A DNA stretch of 64,000 nt from Paracoccaceae bacterium (GTDB lineage Bacteria > Pseudomonadota > Alphaproteobacteria > Rhodobacterales > Rhodobacteraceae), in contig JAFIEF010000004.1 of assembly GCA_020832655.1 (NCBI GenBank), positions 1 through 64,000 on the forward strand, written 5' to 3'. Below, one piece after another: positions 17,793 through 28,175 of this stretch (its first letter is position 1; each line of letters begins with the position of its first letter). The notes beneath the pieces were generated by a model that worked only from the letters and a program-made list of their open reading frames with translations, ran no database searches and had not been told where the DNA came from. A program made the translations under genes and the position numbers.

Positions 17793-18943
17793 GCGGCAGC
17801 CCCTTTCCTGCGCAAACTGTCAAAGCGCGGATATTGCGCCAGATGGCGTGCGCGGATGATCAGCACCCAAAGCAGGATCGCCGTCGCCTGATGCGCAATC
17901 CCAAGCTGCCAGGGCGCGCCATGCAGCACTGTGACCACCCCCAGCACGATCTGCGCCAGCATCACCATGAACATGACATTGAAGGCCGCGCGGGTGGCGC
18001 CATGCGCCGATTTGCGCCCGCGCAGCCACACGATCACGGCGAAGATCGCCAGCAGGTAGCCCGCCTTGCGGTGGATGAACTGGGTCGTGGCCGGGTTTTC
18101 GAAGAAATTTACCCAGGCTGGCTGCATTGCGAACAGTTCGGGCGGGATGAAGACGCCATTCATCAAGGGCCAGTCGGTATAGCCGCGCCCGGCATCGATG
18201 CCTGCCACCAAAGCGCCAAGGATGATCTGCAGAAAGGCGAAATGCATCAAGCCGGTGGAGATGGAAAAAAGCCGCCCCTCGCGCGCGCGGCGCGCGGCGA
18301 TCAGGTCGGCTTCGGGGCGGTTGAGCAGATAGGCATACCACGCGATCATGCCCAGAATGACAAAGGCCAGCCCCAGATGCACGGCAAGGCGGTAGGACGC
18401 CACAGCCACCATCCCTTCTGTCAGGCCGGAAGCCACCATCCACCAGCCGATTGCCCCCTGCGCGCCGCCCAGCGCGCCCAGCGCCAGCAGGCGCGGGGTC
18501 CAGCCCGCCGGGATCATCTTGCGCAGCCAGAAGAACAGGAAGCCCACGCCCCAGACCAGCCCGATCACGCGGCCAAGCTGGCGATGCCCCCATTCCCACC
18601 AATAAATGACCTTGAACTCTTCCAGCGTCATGCCGCGATTGAGCAGTTGATACTGGTCAATCTGGCGGTATTTCTCGAACTCCTCCAGCCACATCGCATC
18701 GGACATCGGCGGAATAGCCCCGGTGACGGGGCGCCATTCGGTGATCGACAGCCCGCTATCGGTCAGCCGCGTCATACCGCCCACCACAATCATCACGCAA
18801 ACCAGCGCGAACAGGCTCAGCAGCCACAGTCGGATTGCCTGCCTTGCGCCTTTGGGCTGGCGGTCGATCACGCCCCCCTGCGGGGCGGGGGCGGGTTTGC
18901 GGGTCTCGCTGACCTCTTCGAAGATGGGGCGTTTTGCGGCCAT
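17789..18943 (-). CDS. ctaA: Heme A synthase (COX15/CtaA family)
   Basis: 'VVGGMTRLTDSGLSITEWRPVTGAIPPMSDAMWLEEFEKYRQIDQYQLLN', 'FIHRKAGYLLAIFAV'. Confidence 0.93.
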   Translation of the reverse strand: MAAKRPIFEEVSETRKPAPAPQGGVIDRQPKGARQAIRLWLLSLFALVCVMIVVGGMTRLTDSGLSITEWRPVTGAIPPMSDAMWLEEFEKYRQIDQYQLLNRGMTLEEFKVIYWWEWGHRQLGRVIGLVWGVGFLFFWLRKMIPAGWTPRLLALGALGGAQGAIGWWMVASGLTEGMVAVASYRLAVHLGLAFVILGMIAWYAYLLNRPEADLIAARRAREGRLFSISTGLMHFAFLQIILGALVAGIDAGRGYTDWPLMNGVFIPPELFAMQPAWVNFFENPATTQFIHRKAGYLLAIFAVIVWLRGRKSAHGATRAAFNVMFMVMLAQIVLGVVTVLHGAPWQLGIAHQATAILLWVLIIRARHLAQYPRFDSLRRKGAAA

Positions 18944-18993
18944 CGGGCGCTCCTGTTGATTGCGCGGCAAGCTAGTCCGAGGCCGCGCCCGGT

Positions 18994-19830
18994 TCAAGCC
19001 AAACCCGCCTCCGACCGGCGGCGCGCGAACCCGTCGCGCACGGCGATTTCGGCGGCCTGCGCGACGCGCTTGCGGTCGGGCAGATCGGCGACGCGCAGGG
19101 GGGGGTGAAATTCCAGTTCCACCCGGCCACGGGCGGGCTGCGCCAGCACAGCCAGCAGATGCGGGCCAAACGCCATCTCGCCCCACCAGCCATAAAAGCG
19201 CGGGGCGCAGCCTTCGGGGGCGTGATAGATCACGCTGACCGGCTGGATATGCAGGAAATCGCGCAGCTCCGGGGCAAAGAAAGCCTCGAACAGGGTTGAT
19301 TTGAAGCCCAGCACGCGCTGCCCGTCGGAACTGGTGCCTTCGGGGAAGAAACACAGCCGGTGCCCCGCGCGCAGCCGTGCCTCGAACAGCAGTTTCTGGC
19401 GTGCGGCATCGTGTCGGTTGCGGCGAATGAACACCGTCCCTGTGGCGCGCGCCAGCCAGCCGATACCGGGCCAGGTCGCCACTTCGGATTTGGACACGAA
19501 ATAAACCCGGTCAGCGGCATTCAGCACGAAGATATCCAGCCATGACGCATGATTGGCCACCAGCGCGCCACGCTCGCGCATGGGCTGCCCGTGAACATGC
19601 AGGCGCAGCCCCAGCACGCGCAGGGTGGCGCGGCACACTGCTTGCGTCAGATAGGGGGTCAGCGGGCGGCGTAACCCGAAAAGCGGCCGCTCGATCAGCC
19701 GCAGCGCCAGCAGGATCACCAGCCCGCCAAAGATCAGCACGCCCAGCACAGATGCACGCAAGATCACGCGCGGCCAGTCGCGCAGATCCAATGCCTGACG
19801 CGGCGGCGGAATATCCGCGCCCCAGGTCAT
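18994..19830 (-). CDS. olsA: Lysophospholipid acyltransferase (PlsC/OlsA-like)
   Basis: 'LVANHASWLDIFVLN' (HX4D-type), 'FFPEGTSSDGQRVLGFKSTLF'; overlaps an OlsB-like gene. Confidence 0.8.
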   Translation of the reverse strand: MTWGADIPPPRQALDLRDWPRVILRASVLGVLIFGGLVILLALRLIERPLFGLRRPLTPYLTQAVCRATLRVLGLRLHVHGQPMRERGALVANHASWLDIFVLNAADRVYFVSKSEVATWPGIGWLARATGTVFIRRNRHDAARQKLLFEARLRAGHRLCFFPEGTSSDGQRVLGFKSTLFEAFFAPELRDFLHIQPVSVIYHAPEGCAPRFYGWWGEMAFGPHLLAVLAQPARGRVELEFHPPLRVADLPDRKRVAQAAEIAVRDGFARRRSEAGLA

Positions 19831-20615
19831 GACACACCTGCCCGCGCGCCGGTCAGACTGCGCCCTGCCCGCGACATCTGCGCCACATCAAGGATCAGGC
19901 AGATATCAGTGGTGCGAAAGGCATGGTCGATGAACGCGCCGTCGCCCACCACCCCGCCAATGCGCAGATAGGCTTTGATCAGCGGCGGCAATTGCGCCAG
20001 CGCAGCCTTGCGGTCCAGTTGATCCAGTGCCAACAGATCCATCGGCTGGAAGCTGCGCGCGCGCACGCGCAATTCTGGCGGGGCCAGATGGGTGTGATGC
20101 AGCAGCGACAGTGGCTGCGCCAGCGCCTGCGGGTCGGTGCCGCGCAAACTGGCCGCCCCGAACAGGATCTCGGCCCCGCTGCGCTGGACATACTCTGCCA
20201 GACCCTGCCACATCAGCAGCATCGCCGGCCCGCCGCGCCAGGCCGGGTCAACGCAGGACCGCCCCAGTTCCAGCAGACGGCGACGCGACGCGATCAGCGG
20301 TTGCAAGTCAAATTCATCATCGCAGTAAAACCCGCCCGCCGCGCGCGCGCGCGCCTGCGGCATCAGCCGGTAGACCCCGACAACATGGCCCGGCTGACCG
20401 GCGGGGACAGCATTATTCACCAGCAGCAGATGATCGGCAAAAGCATCAAAGCGGTCGCGTTCCAGCTTGGCGGCATGGTCCACCAGCGGCCCGTCCGCCC
20501 CCATTTCCTGCACGAAAACACGGTAGCGCAACGCCTGCGCCGCCTGCAAGTCAGACTCGTCGCGCGCCAGCCGCACAGCCAGATGCATCATTGCGATTGC
20601 CACCTTCGCTTCCAT
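19827..20615 (-). CDS. olsB: Ornithine-acyl-ACP N-acyltransferase (OlsB-like, GNAT/hemolysin-like)
   Basis: 'QALRYRVFVQEMGA...DRFDAFADHLLLVN', 'ELGRSCVDPAWRGGPAMLLMWQGLAEY'. Confidence 0.8.
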   Translation of the reverse strand: MEAKVAIAMMHLAVRLARDESDLQAAQALRYRVFVQEMGADGPLVDHAAKLERDRFDAFADHLLLVNNAVPAGQPGHVVGVYRLMPQARARAAGGFYCDDEFDLQPLIASRRRLLELGRSCVDPAWRGGPAMLLMWQGLAEYVQRSGAEILFGAASLRGTDPQALAQPLSLLHHTHLAPPELRVRARSFQPMDLLALDQLDRKAALAQLPPLIKAYLRIGGVVGDGAFIDHAFRTTDICLILDVAQMSRAGRSLTGARAGVS

Positions 20616-20765
20616 ATGTGGCCAGACCATTCGCTTGCGCAATGCAGGTTGCCACCGTCCCGAAGCCTTTATGCAGCCCTACACGCCAGTTCAACCCCGC
20701 CAGCGGCTGGAATTCAAGACGCAGGGCAAGGCAAGCTGCACACGTATAGGTTGCAAGCGGCGCTG

Positions 20766-20942
20766 TCAGGGGGTAAACACAATCTCTAGAAGAATAACAG
20801 TTCCATTAATGACTTTCTTACCCTCTTCGGGAAACATCACTGTAACCAGATCGCCCGCACGCGACTGCACCTGCCCTACCCCCCATTCCGGGTGGCCGGG
20901 GTGACGAACGAACATACCCGGTGTCAGGATCAAATGACTCAT
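20766..20942 (-). CDS. DUF3553-family small protein
   Basis: MSHLILTPGMFVRHPGHPEWGVGQVQSRAGDLVTVMFPEEGKKVINGTVILLEIV; DUF3553/CarD-N-like fold motif. Confidence 0.8.
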   Translation of the reverse strand: MSHLILTPGMFVRHPGHPEWGVGQVQSRAGDLVTVMFPEEGKKVINGTVILLEIVFTP

Positions 20943-21587
20943 TTCAGCAAGACATATCCCGCCAGCCCCGAAATGCAACAGATGCCAGAGGCGCTTGATC
21001 TGGCCCATGCAATCACATCGCGCATGTGTCATGATCTTGTCAGCCCGCTCGGGGCCATCGCCAATGGCATGGAATTGCTGGGGATGACCAGGGGCGGCGG
21101 GAACGAAGTTGATCTGGTCGGCGAAAGCGTGGCGACAGCACATGCCCGCATACGCCTGTTCCGCGCGGCCTTTGGCACCGCGCAACCCGGCCAGATGATG
21201 GCACCATCGGAAATAGCGTCTCTGCTGAAAGATCACGCCGTTTCAGCGCGTTACGATACGGATTTCGTGACTTCGGACAATCTGCCACGGCAGGATATCC
21301 GGCTTCTGCTTCTGGTGTTGATGTGTTTGGATACGGCACTTCCCTGGGGCGGTACAGTACAGATCCGCCAAGACGGGCAGGGCTATCAGATCACGGCAGA
21401 GGCAGAGCGCCACAGGCTGGACCCGGAAGCGTGGTGCTGGCTGACCGGCCAGAGCGTCAGCGCAGGGATTTCCCCCGCAACGGTGCAGTTTCCGATGCTG
21501 GCCCTGATCGTGCACCAGCAAGGATGGCGCCTGCAGCTGACCCACACAGCCCAAAACCTGAACATCCGGCTGGCAAACGCCCGATAA
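20934..21587 (+). CDS. chpT: Histidine phosphotransferase ChpT
   Basis: 'LAHAITSRMCHDLVSPLGAIANGMELL' is the ChpT phosphoacceptor His region. Confidence 0.88.
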   Translation: MTHFSKTYPASPEMQQMPEALDLAHAITSRMCHDLVSPLGAIANGMELLGMTRGGGNEVDLVGESVATAHARIRLFRAAFGTAQPGQMMAPSEIASLLKDHAVSARYDTDFVTSDNLPRQDIRLLLLVLMCLDTALPWGGTVQIRQDGQGYQITAEAERHRLDPEAWCWLTGQSVSAGISPATVQFPMLALIVHQQGWRLQLTHTAQNLNIRLANAR

Positions 21588-21832
21588 TCCGACATGCGGG
21601 ATCCGGGGGATAGCCCGCTGCACCTATGGCGCAGCAAAGCAGATGCCTTTGGCAGTATCTGCCTGCAGGGGCACGATTACAGACGTTCCACAACCAAGGC
21701 CGCGGCAGCAACTGCGTGGCACGAAAATATCAAAATGTGATCAGCACACTGACCCCGGCCACGGATTGCCCGTGTATCAGCGCGACAAAACATGCTAGGA
21801 TTTCCGTCGCATTCCAAGAAGGAGATGAGCAG

Positions 21833-22105
21833 ATGACGAAACTTGCACTGGTGGCAATTCTGGGCGGCGCAATGACGCTGGCAGGGTGCCAGATGACCCA
21901 GCAGGAACGGCAGATCGTCGGCGCCGGTGCCGGCGCTGTGGGCGGTCTGGCTGTTGCCAATCTTATGGGTGGGGGCACCAACTGGAAGATTCTTGGCGCC
22001 GTCGCCGGTGCCACTGCCGGCACATTGCTGGCCCGCAACACCCAGACCGGCATGTGCGCCTATGCGCGCGGGGATGGCACCTATTACGAAGCCCCCTGCC
22101 CGTAA
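21833..22105 (+). CDS. Small glycine-zipper lipoprotein
   Basis: Lipobox 'LAGC' after the signal peptide; 'GAGAGAVGGLAVANLMGGG...GAVAGATAGTLLA'. Confidence 0.75.
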   Translation: MTKLALVAILGGAMTLAGCQMTQQERQIVGAGAGAVGGLAVANLMGGGTNWKILGAVAGATAGTLLARNTQTGMCAYARGDGTYYEAPCP

Positions 22106-22196
22106 ATCCGGGCTTCAGCCTGCCAGACATTTTTGGCGGCCCGCCCCAGTGCGTGGCCGCCATTTCTTGCGCCGGGGCGGCGCAAGCTGTCGTGCC

Positions 22197-23360
22197 TCAG
22201 CCCAGCGGCAAGCGTTGCTCGGCCAGTTCGACCCAATAGCTGCACCCCGCCGGGATCGCATCATCATTGAAGTCATATTCCGGGTGGTGCACCCCGGCCG
22301 TGTCGCCATTGCCCACCAGAATATAGGCACCGGGCCGTTCCAGCAGCATGAAGGCAAAATCCTCGCCGCCCATGATCAGCGGCGCAGGGCCACACGCCCC
22401 TGAAACCGCGCGGGCCGCGGCCTGGGCATGGCCGGTCTCGGCATCAGTGTTCACCATTACCGGATAGCCCGGCATGTAATTCACCCGTGCCGTGGCCCCA
22501 TAAGCCGTGGCCGTGTGCGTGACCAGCGCCTCCAGCCGGTCTTGTGCCAGCTTGCGCATGTCTTCATCCATTGTGCGCACAGTGCCGCGCAAACCTGCAT
22601 GCTGGGGGATCACATTGAAGGCATGGCTGTCGGTCACGAAAGACGTCACCGAAACAACGACCTGCTTGGTCGGGTCGGTGTTGCGGCTGACAATGCTTTG
22701 CAGTGCCAGTACGATCTGGGCCGCCACCAGCGTCGTGTCGATGCATTGATGGGGTTTGGCGGCATGCCCGCCCAGCCCCTCTACCGTAATCTCGAACTGG
22801 TCGGTGGCCGCAAAAAAGGCACCGGGGCGAATGCGGAATTCACCCACCGGAATGCCGGGCCAGTTATGCATCCCGTATACTTCCTGAATGCCGAAACGGG
22901 TCATCAGCCCGTCGCGGCACATTTCCTGCCCCCCCGCGCCGCCTTCTTCAGCGGGCTGGAAGATGACAACCACCGTGCCATCGAAATTGCGCGTCTCGGC
23001 CAGATATTGCGCCGCGCCCAGCAGCATGGCGCTGTGGCCGTCATGGCCGCAGGCATGCATCTTGCCAGCTTCGGTCGAGGCGTATTCCAGCCCGGTCGCC
23101 TCGTCGATGGGCAGCGCATCCATATCGGCGCGCAGCCCGATCACCCGGCCTGATCTCTGGCGTGATCCGCGAATGACACCCACGACACCGGTGCGCCCGA
23201 TGCCCTCGACCACCTCGTCGCAGCCAAAGGCGCGCAACTTCTCGGCGATGCTGGCCGCCGTGCGGTGGCAGTCATACAGCAATTCGGGATGGGCGTGAAA
23301 ATCCCGCCGCCATGCGGTGATCTGCGGGGCAAGCTGTGCAAACCGGTTCCTGATCGGCAT
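22197..23360 (-). CDS. M20-family amidohydrolase (hippurate hydrolase-like)
   Basis: 'RRDFHAHPELLYD', 'GLRADMDALPI', 'MHACGHDGHSAMLLGAA', 'MGGEDFAFML'. Confidence 0.92.
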   Translation of the reverse strand: MPIRNRFAQLAPQITAWRRDFHAHPELLYDCHRTAASIAEKLRAFGCDEVVEGIGRTGVVGVIRGSRQRSGRVIGLRADMDALPIDEATGLEYASTEAGKMHACGHDGHSAMLLGAAQYLAETRNFDGTVVVIFQPAEEGGAGGQEMCRDGLMTRFGIQEVYGMHNWPGIPVGEFRIRPGAFFAATDQFEITVEGLGGHAAKPHQCIDTTLVAAQIVLALQSIVSRNTDPTKQVVVSVTSFVTDSHAFNVIPQHAGLRGTVRTMDEDMRKLAQDRLEALVTHTATAYGATARVNYMPGYPVMVNTDAETGHAQAAARAVSGACGPAPLIMGGEDFAFMLLERPGAYILVGNGDTAGVHHPEYDFNDDAIPAGCSYWVELAEQRLPLG

Positions 23361-23456
23361 GGCGCGCGCTCCTTCCATAATGGGCCGCGATTGCGCGACC
23401 CGCCAGCGAGTATAGACATAATCCGGCGCGCCGCACGGGCCAAGCGCCCTGCTGCA

Positions 23457-24338
23457 TCACGCCGGGGTCACGAAATCGTCAATCCTGTAGCCCTGCAGAT
23501 AAAGCAGCGCGGTCAGATCGCCATGATTGACGCGCAGATCGCATTGTGCAGCCACCACAGGCTTGGCATGCAGCGCCACGCCTGCGCCTGCACGATCAAG
23601 CATCGCCAGATCATTCGCCCCGTCCCCCACCGCCATGACATCATCGACCGACAGCCCGAATTGCACGACCAGCTCTTGCAGCGTGGCGAGCTTTGCCGCG
23701 CGGCCCAGAATTGGTTCCGCCACGCTGCCGGTCAGCCGCCCCGCTTCGGTTCCCAGCAGATTGGCGCGGTGCTGGTCAAACCCCAGCGCCTGCGCGACAT
23801 GCGCCGTGAAGGCCGTAAACCCGCCAGAGACCAGCATGGCATAAGCGCCATTGGCCTTCATCGTGGCAATCAGTTCCTGCCCGCCAGGGGTGAAGGTGAT
23901 ACGCTCGCGGATGACCTTGGCGATGATACTGACCTCCAGCCCCCGCAGCAGGGCCACGCGTTCGCGCAGCGCCTCCTCGAATTCCAGCTCGCCATTCATG
24001 GCGCGGGCGGTGATCTGGGCAACATGCGCGCCCACGCCGGCCTCGTCGGCCAGTTCGTCAATGCATTCCTGCCCGATCATGGTGCTGTCCATATCGGCCA
24101 GCAGCAGCCGCTTGCGCCGCCCCTGTGCCAGTTGCAGCGCCAGATCGATGCCCTGCGGCTGCAAATCCTGCCAGACCTGCCAAAAGTTGTCCGGGCGCGT
24201 GGTCAGGGTAAATTCGGCCGCGATACCGGGGTTGAGCCAATCGGCCGCCCCCCCGCCCCAGGCATTGCGCAACGCCTCGATCAGGCTGGCCTCCAGCCGC
24301 GGTGTTTCGGGATTGGTGATCAGGGTTGCAACATACAT
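23457..24338 (-). CDS. serB: Phosphoserine phosphatase SerB
   Basis: 'LLADMDSTMIGQECIDELADEAG', 'LVSGGFTAFT', 'AVGDGANDLAML'. Confidence 0.94.
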   Translation of the reverse strand: MYVATLITNPETPRLEASLIEALRNAWGGGAADWLNPGIAAEFTLTTRPDNFWQVWQDLQPQGIDLALQLAQGRRKRLLLADMDSTMIGQECIDELADEAGVGAHVAQITARAMNGELEFEEALRERVALLRGLEVSIIAKVIRERITFTPGGQELIATMKANGAYAMLVSGGFTAFTAHVAQALGFDQHRANLLGTEAGRLTGSVAEPILGRAAKLATLQELVVQFGLSVDDVMAVGDGANDLAMLDRAGAGVALHAKPVVAAQCDLRVNHGDLTALLYLQGYRIDDFVTPA

Positions 24339-24485
24339 CGGGCGGGCTTTCGCAATGGTCTGGATAGCGGGGGTCCGGATAGCGGGCGACCTGCCGGGGC
24401 AAGCCACGCGCACGCCGCAGCGATAGCCTGCCATTGCCGCAAGCGCAACATGGCGCCTATGTCTCCGGGCCGTACAGTTGGAAAA

Positions 24486-24562
24486 TGGCGCGCCCGAAAG
24501 GATTCGAACCTCTGACCCCCAGATTCGTAGTCTGGTGCTCTATCCAGCTGAGCTACGGGCGC
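24486..24562 (-). tRNA. tRNA-Arg (anticodon ACG), CCA encoded
   Basis: Reverse complement GCGCCCGTAGCTCAGCTGGATAGAGCACCAGACTACGAATCTGGGGGTCAGAGGTTCGAATCCTTTCGGGCGCGCCA. Confidence 0.97.
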
Positions 24563-24630
24563 GTCGGGGGCTACCTATCGCCCCGCAAACGGCTTGGCAA
24601 GAGGGACGCGCAGGGTTTTCGCAGAAAAAA

Positions 24631-26028
24631 TCAGTCCGCCGCGGGCATCCAGATACGGAACTCGGTCCCGCTTTCATCCGAGCGTGTCAATTCCAGCATG
24701 CCGCCATGCCCGCGCACCAGCTCTGCCGCGATGGCCAGACCAAGACCGACCCCGCCTTTGCGTACCCCGCCCTGAAACGCTTCGAACAAATGCTCTCGCG
24801 CGCGCGGCGGCAGGCCCGGCCCGGTGTCACCCACACGGATGCACACGCCAGCCTTGCCATCGCGGGTGCTGTCGGTGGCGGAAACCTCGATCTCGCCGGG
24901 CTGGCGCGAGGCTTCAAGCGCCTGACGCGCATTGCGCACCAGATTGTGCAGCACGCGGTAAAGCTGTTCACCATCGGCGCGCAGATAAAGCGTCGGCGGG
25001 ATATCGGCCAGGAAACTGATATCCACCCCTTCAGCCAGCGCCAGTTTTTCGCTGTCGATCACATCCTCGACCAGCGGGGCCAGTTGCAGCCGGGTCAGAC
25101 GCGGCGGGGGTTCTTCTGCCTTGCCGAAAGCCAGCGTCGATTCGCACAGATTGATCGCGCGCGACAGCGACCCCACAAGTTTTGGCGCTGCGCGCTTGAC
25201 CGACGGATCATCGCTGCTTTCCATCCGGTCGGCCAGCATCGAGGCCGTGGTCAGCATGTTGCGCAGATCATGGCTGATGCGCGCAACAGACCCGCCAAGC
25301 TGGGCCAGACGGTCCTTCTGGCGCAGCAGGCCGGTCAGGTCACTTTGCATGCGCCGCAGCGCTTCTTCTGCGTCGCGCAACTCGCGGATGCTGGATTGCG
25401 GCGTGATGATGCGGGTGCTGTCCTGTGGCGCATCGGCATAGGCCGCCATCGACCCGATGACCCGCCGCATCGGCGCGACCACGAAATACCGGATCGCCAG
25501 AAACAGCAGCAGCGCCGTGAAGCCCGAAATCGCCAGCGACAGCAGCAGGATGCGCAGGCCATATTCCCAGATCTCGCGGTGCAGATCGGCGGTATCAAGG
25601 GTAATCTCGATCAGCAGCCCGCCGCGCCGCACCGGGTCGCCAATGACACGGATGATGCGCGGCTCTCGCTGGGCCATTTCATTCAACGCATCGCGGATCA
25701 GCCCCAGCGCGGAGACAGTGCGCAGATCATAGGTTGCATCAATCGGCGCAGGCAGTGGCGAGGACAGAACCAGTTCGCGCACTTCGTCGCGGCGCAGCAC
25801 CACATTGTAGACGCCCGCATTTTCCAGCAATTCGCCCGCAAGTTCGCCCGCGATGGATCCGTCAGAGGCCAGAAGCGCCAAGGACGCAATCTGCGCGCGT
25901 TCCAGCCGCGCCAGCAAATACTCCTCTCGGAAGCGCGCGACCGAAGGGGCAAAGATCAGCACCTCTGCCAGCATCACGAAGATGACGGCAAGCAGCAGGA
26001 ACCGACCCGACAGCGTGTTGACGAACAT
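24631..26028 (-). CDS. Sensor histidine kinase
   Basis: HAMP-like region, 'RISHDLRNMLTTASMLADRM', 'VGDTGPGLPPRAREHLFEAFQG', 'GVGLGLAIA'. Confidence 0.88.
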   Translation of the reverse strand: MFVNTLSGRFLLLAVIFVMLAEVLIFAPSVARFREEYLLARLERAQIASLALLASDGSIAGELAGELLENAGVYNVVLRRDEVRELVLSSPLPAPIDATYDLRTVSALGLIRDALNEMAQREPRIIRVIGDPVRRGGLLIEITLDTADLHREIWEYGLRILLLSLAISGFTALLLFLAIRYFVVAPMRRVIGSMAAYADAPQDSTRIITPQSSIRELRDAEEALRRMQSDLTGLLRQKDRLAQLGGSVARISHDLRNMLTTASMLADRMESSDDPSVKRAAPKLVGSLSRAINLCESTLAFGKAEEPPPRLTRLQLAPLVEDVIDSEKLALAEGVDISFLADIPPTLYLRADGEQLYRVLHNLVRNARQALEASRQPGEIEVSATDSTRDGKAGVCIRVGDTGPGLPPRAREHLFEAFQGGVRKGGVGLGLAIAAELVRGHGGMLELTRSDESGTEFRIWMPAAD

Positions 26029-26052
26029 GCCCCCTCTGGCGCGCGCCGGGTC

Positions 26053-27447
26053 TCAGGGCAGCCAGTTCTGCACCAGTCTGACGACGCGCTTTACTGCCGT
26101 ATTATCAAATAGTTTGGGGGAAAAATAGGCGCTTGCCGCGCGTTTGCCGATTTCCGCCAATGTCGGATAGGGCAGAACTGTCGCGGCCATCGCCGACAGT
26201 TTCATGCGGTTGGCCATTGCCAGCGCGAAGGGCGCGATCACCTCGCCCGCCTGACGCCCGACAATGGTCACGCCCACAGGCCGCCCGCCCGCCACCATCA
26301 GCTTGCAGAAACCTTGCGTGCAGCCCTCGGCCTGCGCACGATCGATCTGGTCATAACCGATCTTGTGGACCGAAAGCCGCGCACCGAATTTCGCGCGCGC
26401 CGCCGCTTCGGTCAGGCCGATCTGGGCAAGTTCGGGGTCGGTATAGCTGACATGGGGGATGTGGTCAGTGCGCGCTTTGGCGGGCAGGCCAAACAGCATG
26501 GAGCGGATGATCACCCCGGCATGATACCCCGCCAGATGGGTGAACTGCCCCTGCCCTGCCACATCGCCAATGGCATAAACGCGCCGGTTACTGCTGCGCA
26601 GCCCGGCATCAACAGTGATGCCGCGCGCGTCATGGGCAATGCCCGCGCGGTCCAGATCCAGCCCGTCCAGACTGGGCTTGCGCCCCACAGCGACCAGCAG
26701 ATCCGTGCCTGCGAAAATGGTGCCACCCGCCACCTGCACTTCTATCGCGCCCTGATCGCCCGAGACCTGCTCGACCTGCACGCCTTCGATGATCTCTATT
26801 CCTTCGCTGCGCAACTGCTTCAGCACAATGGCGGCCGCGTCAAGGTCATCGCGCCCCAGGGCGCGCGCGCCTTCGATCACCGTGACCCGCGCGCCAAGCC
26901 GCCTGTGCGCCTGCGCCATTTCCAGCCCGATGGGACCAGCGCCGATGATCAGCAGATGACGCGGGCAGCTTGTCTGCTCAAACAGCGTTTCATTGGTCAT
27001 GTAGGGAACCGTGTCGATCCCCGTGATCGGCGGGATCAGCGCCGTCGATCCTGTCGCGACCACGAAACGCCGCGCCGAAATGATGGTGTCGCCCACTGCC
27101 ACGCGGTCAGCGCCGGCAAAGCGCGCATGGCCTTGCAGCACCGTCACGCCCAGCCCTTCGAAGCGGTCCACCGAATCATGCGGTTCAATGGCCGCAATCG
27201 CGGCCTTCACATGCGCCATCGCGGCAGTGAAATCCGAAGCTGTCTGGGGCGTGCCGCGCGCGGCAAGCGCCCGCGCCTGTGCCAGCAGCGCCTTTGACGG
27301 CACGCAGCCATAATTCAGGCAATCACCACCCATCTTGTGGCGCTCGACCAGCACCACGCTTGCGCCCATCTGCACTGCCCCGGCCGCAACTGACAGCCCG
27401 CCAGAGCCTGCGCCGATGACGCAGATATCCGTCTTGATATGGCTCAT
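26053..27447 (-). CDS. FAD-dependent pyridine nucleotide-disulfide oxidoreductase (mercuric reductase/dihydrolipoyl dehydrogenase-like)
   Basis: 'VIGAGSGGLSVAAGAVQMGASVVLVERHKMGGDCLNYGCVPSKALL'. Confidence 0.9.
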   Translation of the reverse strand: MSHIKTDICVIGAGSGGLSVAAGAVQMGASVVLVERHKMGGDCLNYGCVPSKALLAQARALAARGTPQTASDFTAAMAHVKAAIAAIEPHDSVDRFEGLGVTVLQGHARFAGADRVAVGDTIISARRFVVATGSTALIPPITGIDTVPYMTNETLFEQTSCPRHLLIIGAGPIGLEMAQAHRRLGARVTVIEGARALGRDDLDAAAIVLKQLRSEGIEIIEGVQVEQVSGDQGAIEVQVAGGTIFAGTDLLVAVGRKPSLDGLDLDRAGIAHDARGITVDAGLRSSNRRVYAIGDVAGQGQFTHLAGYHAGVIIRSMLFGLPAKARTDHIPHVSYTDPELAQIGLTEAAARAKFGARLSVHKIGYDQIDRAQAEGCTQGFCKLMVAGGRPVGVTIVGRQAGEVIAPFALAMANRMKLSAMAATVLPYPTLAEIGKRAASAYFSPKLFDNTAVKRVVRLVQNWLP

Positions 27448-28175
27448 GCCGCGCCCCCATTTCCGCGCACAGCCCTGACGATCACGGGCAGCAGCGACAA
27501 GGCCGCCAACCCCAGCAATGGGCCCAGGATATGCGGCTCGAAGATGATGCCCATATCGGGGGTTTCATCGCGGGCAAAGACCTCGCCCAGCCCAGCCCCC
27601 ACCCATGTATAGATGAACCCGCCCGGCATGATTCCGAAAAAGGTGGTTGCCGCGAAGACCGACAGGCGCACCCCGATCAGGGCAGGGATCACATTCATCA
27701 CGAAGAAGGGCAGGATCGGCATGAAACGCAGCGACAGCAGCACTGGCACCTCATTTTCGCGAATGGCCTGTGTGATGCGCTTGATGCGCCCGTCGCTGGC
27801 ATCGATCCGCGCGGCCATCGCCCGCCCGAAGCCTGCGCGCACGGCCAGAAAGATCAGCACGGCCCCGATGGTCGCCGCTGTCAGGTTGAAGAACGCGCCG
27901 GGAAACACCCCGAACAAAAACCCCCCGGTCAGCGTTGCGGCGGTGGCACCGGGCAACGAGAAGGTGACAATGGCGATGTAGCCCAACACGAACAGGCTGG
28001 CGGTCAGCAGGTAATGCGCATCGCGATAGGCGATCAGCACCGCGCGATTGTCACGCAGGGTTTCAAAGGTCAGATGCTCGCGCAGCACCACCGCGCCGAT
28101 AATCGCAACCATCACGATGATTACAACTGGCAGGCGCTGCCGGAAGGTCGATTTCAATGGGGGCGGGCTGCTCAC
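27444..28175 (-). CDS. TVP38/TMEM64 (VTT-domain) membrane protein
   Basis: 'LPGATAATLTGGFLFGVFPGAFFNLTAATIGAVLIF', 'LRFMPILPFFVMNVIPALIGV'. Confidence 0.9.
   Translation of the reverse strand: MSSPPPLKSTFRQRLPVVIIVMVAIIGAVVLREHLTFETLRDNRAVLIAYRDAHYLLTASLFVLGYIAIVTFSLPGATAATLTGGFLFGVFPGAFFNLTAATIGAVLIFLAVRAGFGRAMAARIDASDGRIKRITQAIRENEVPVLLSLRFMPILPFFVMNVIPALIGVRLSVFAATTFFGIMPGGFIYTWVGAGLGEVFARDETPDMGIIFEPHILGPLLGLAALSLLPVIVRAVRGNGGAA

Noticed and set aside
20335-20365. CG-dinucleotide run in the olsB coding region
   Set aside because: Short and in-frame within an Ala/Arg-rich coding segment; explained by codon usage.
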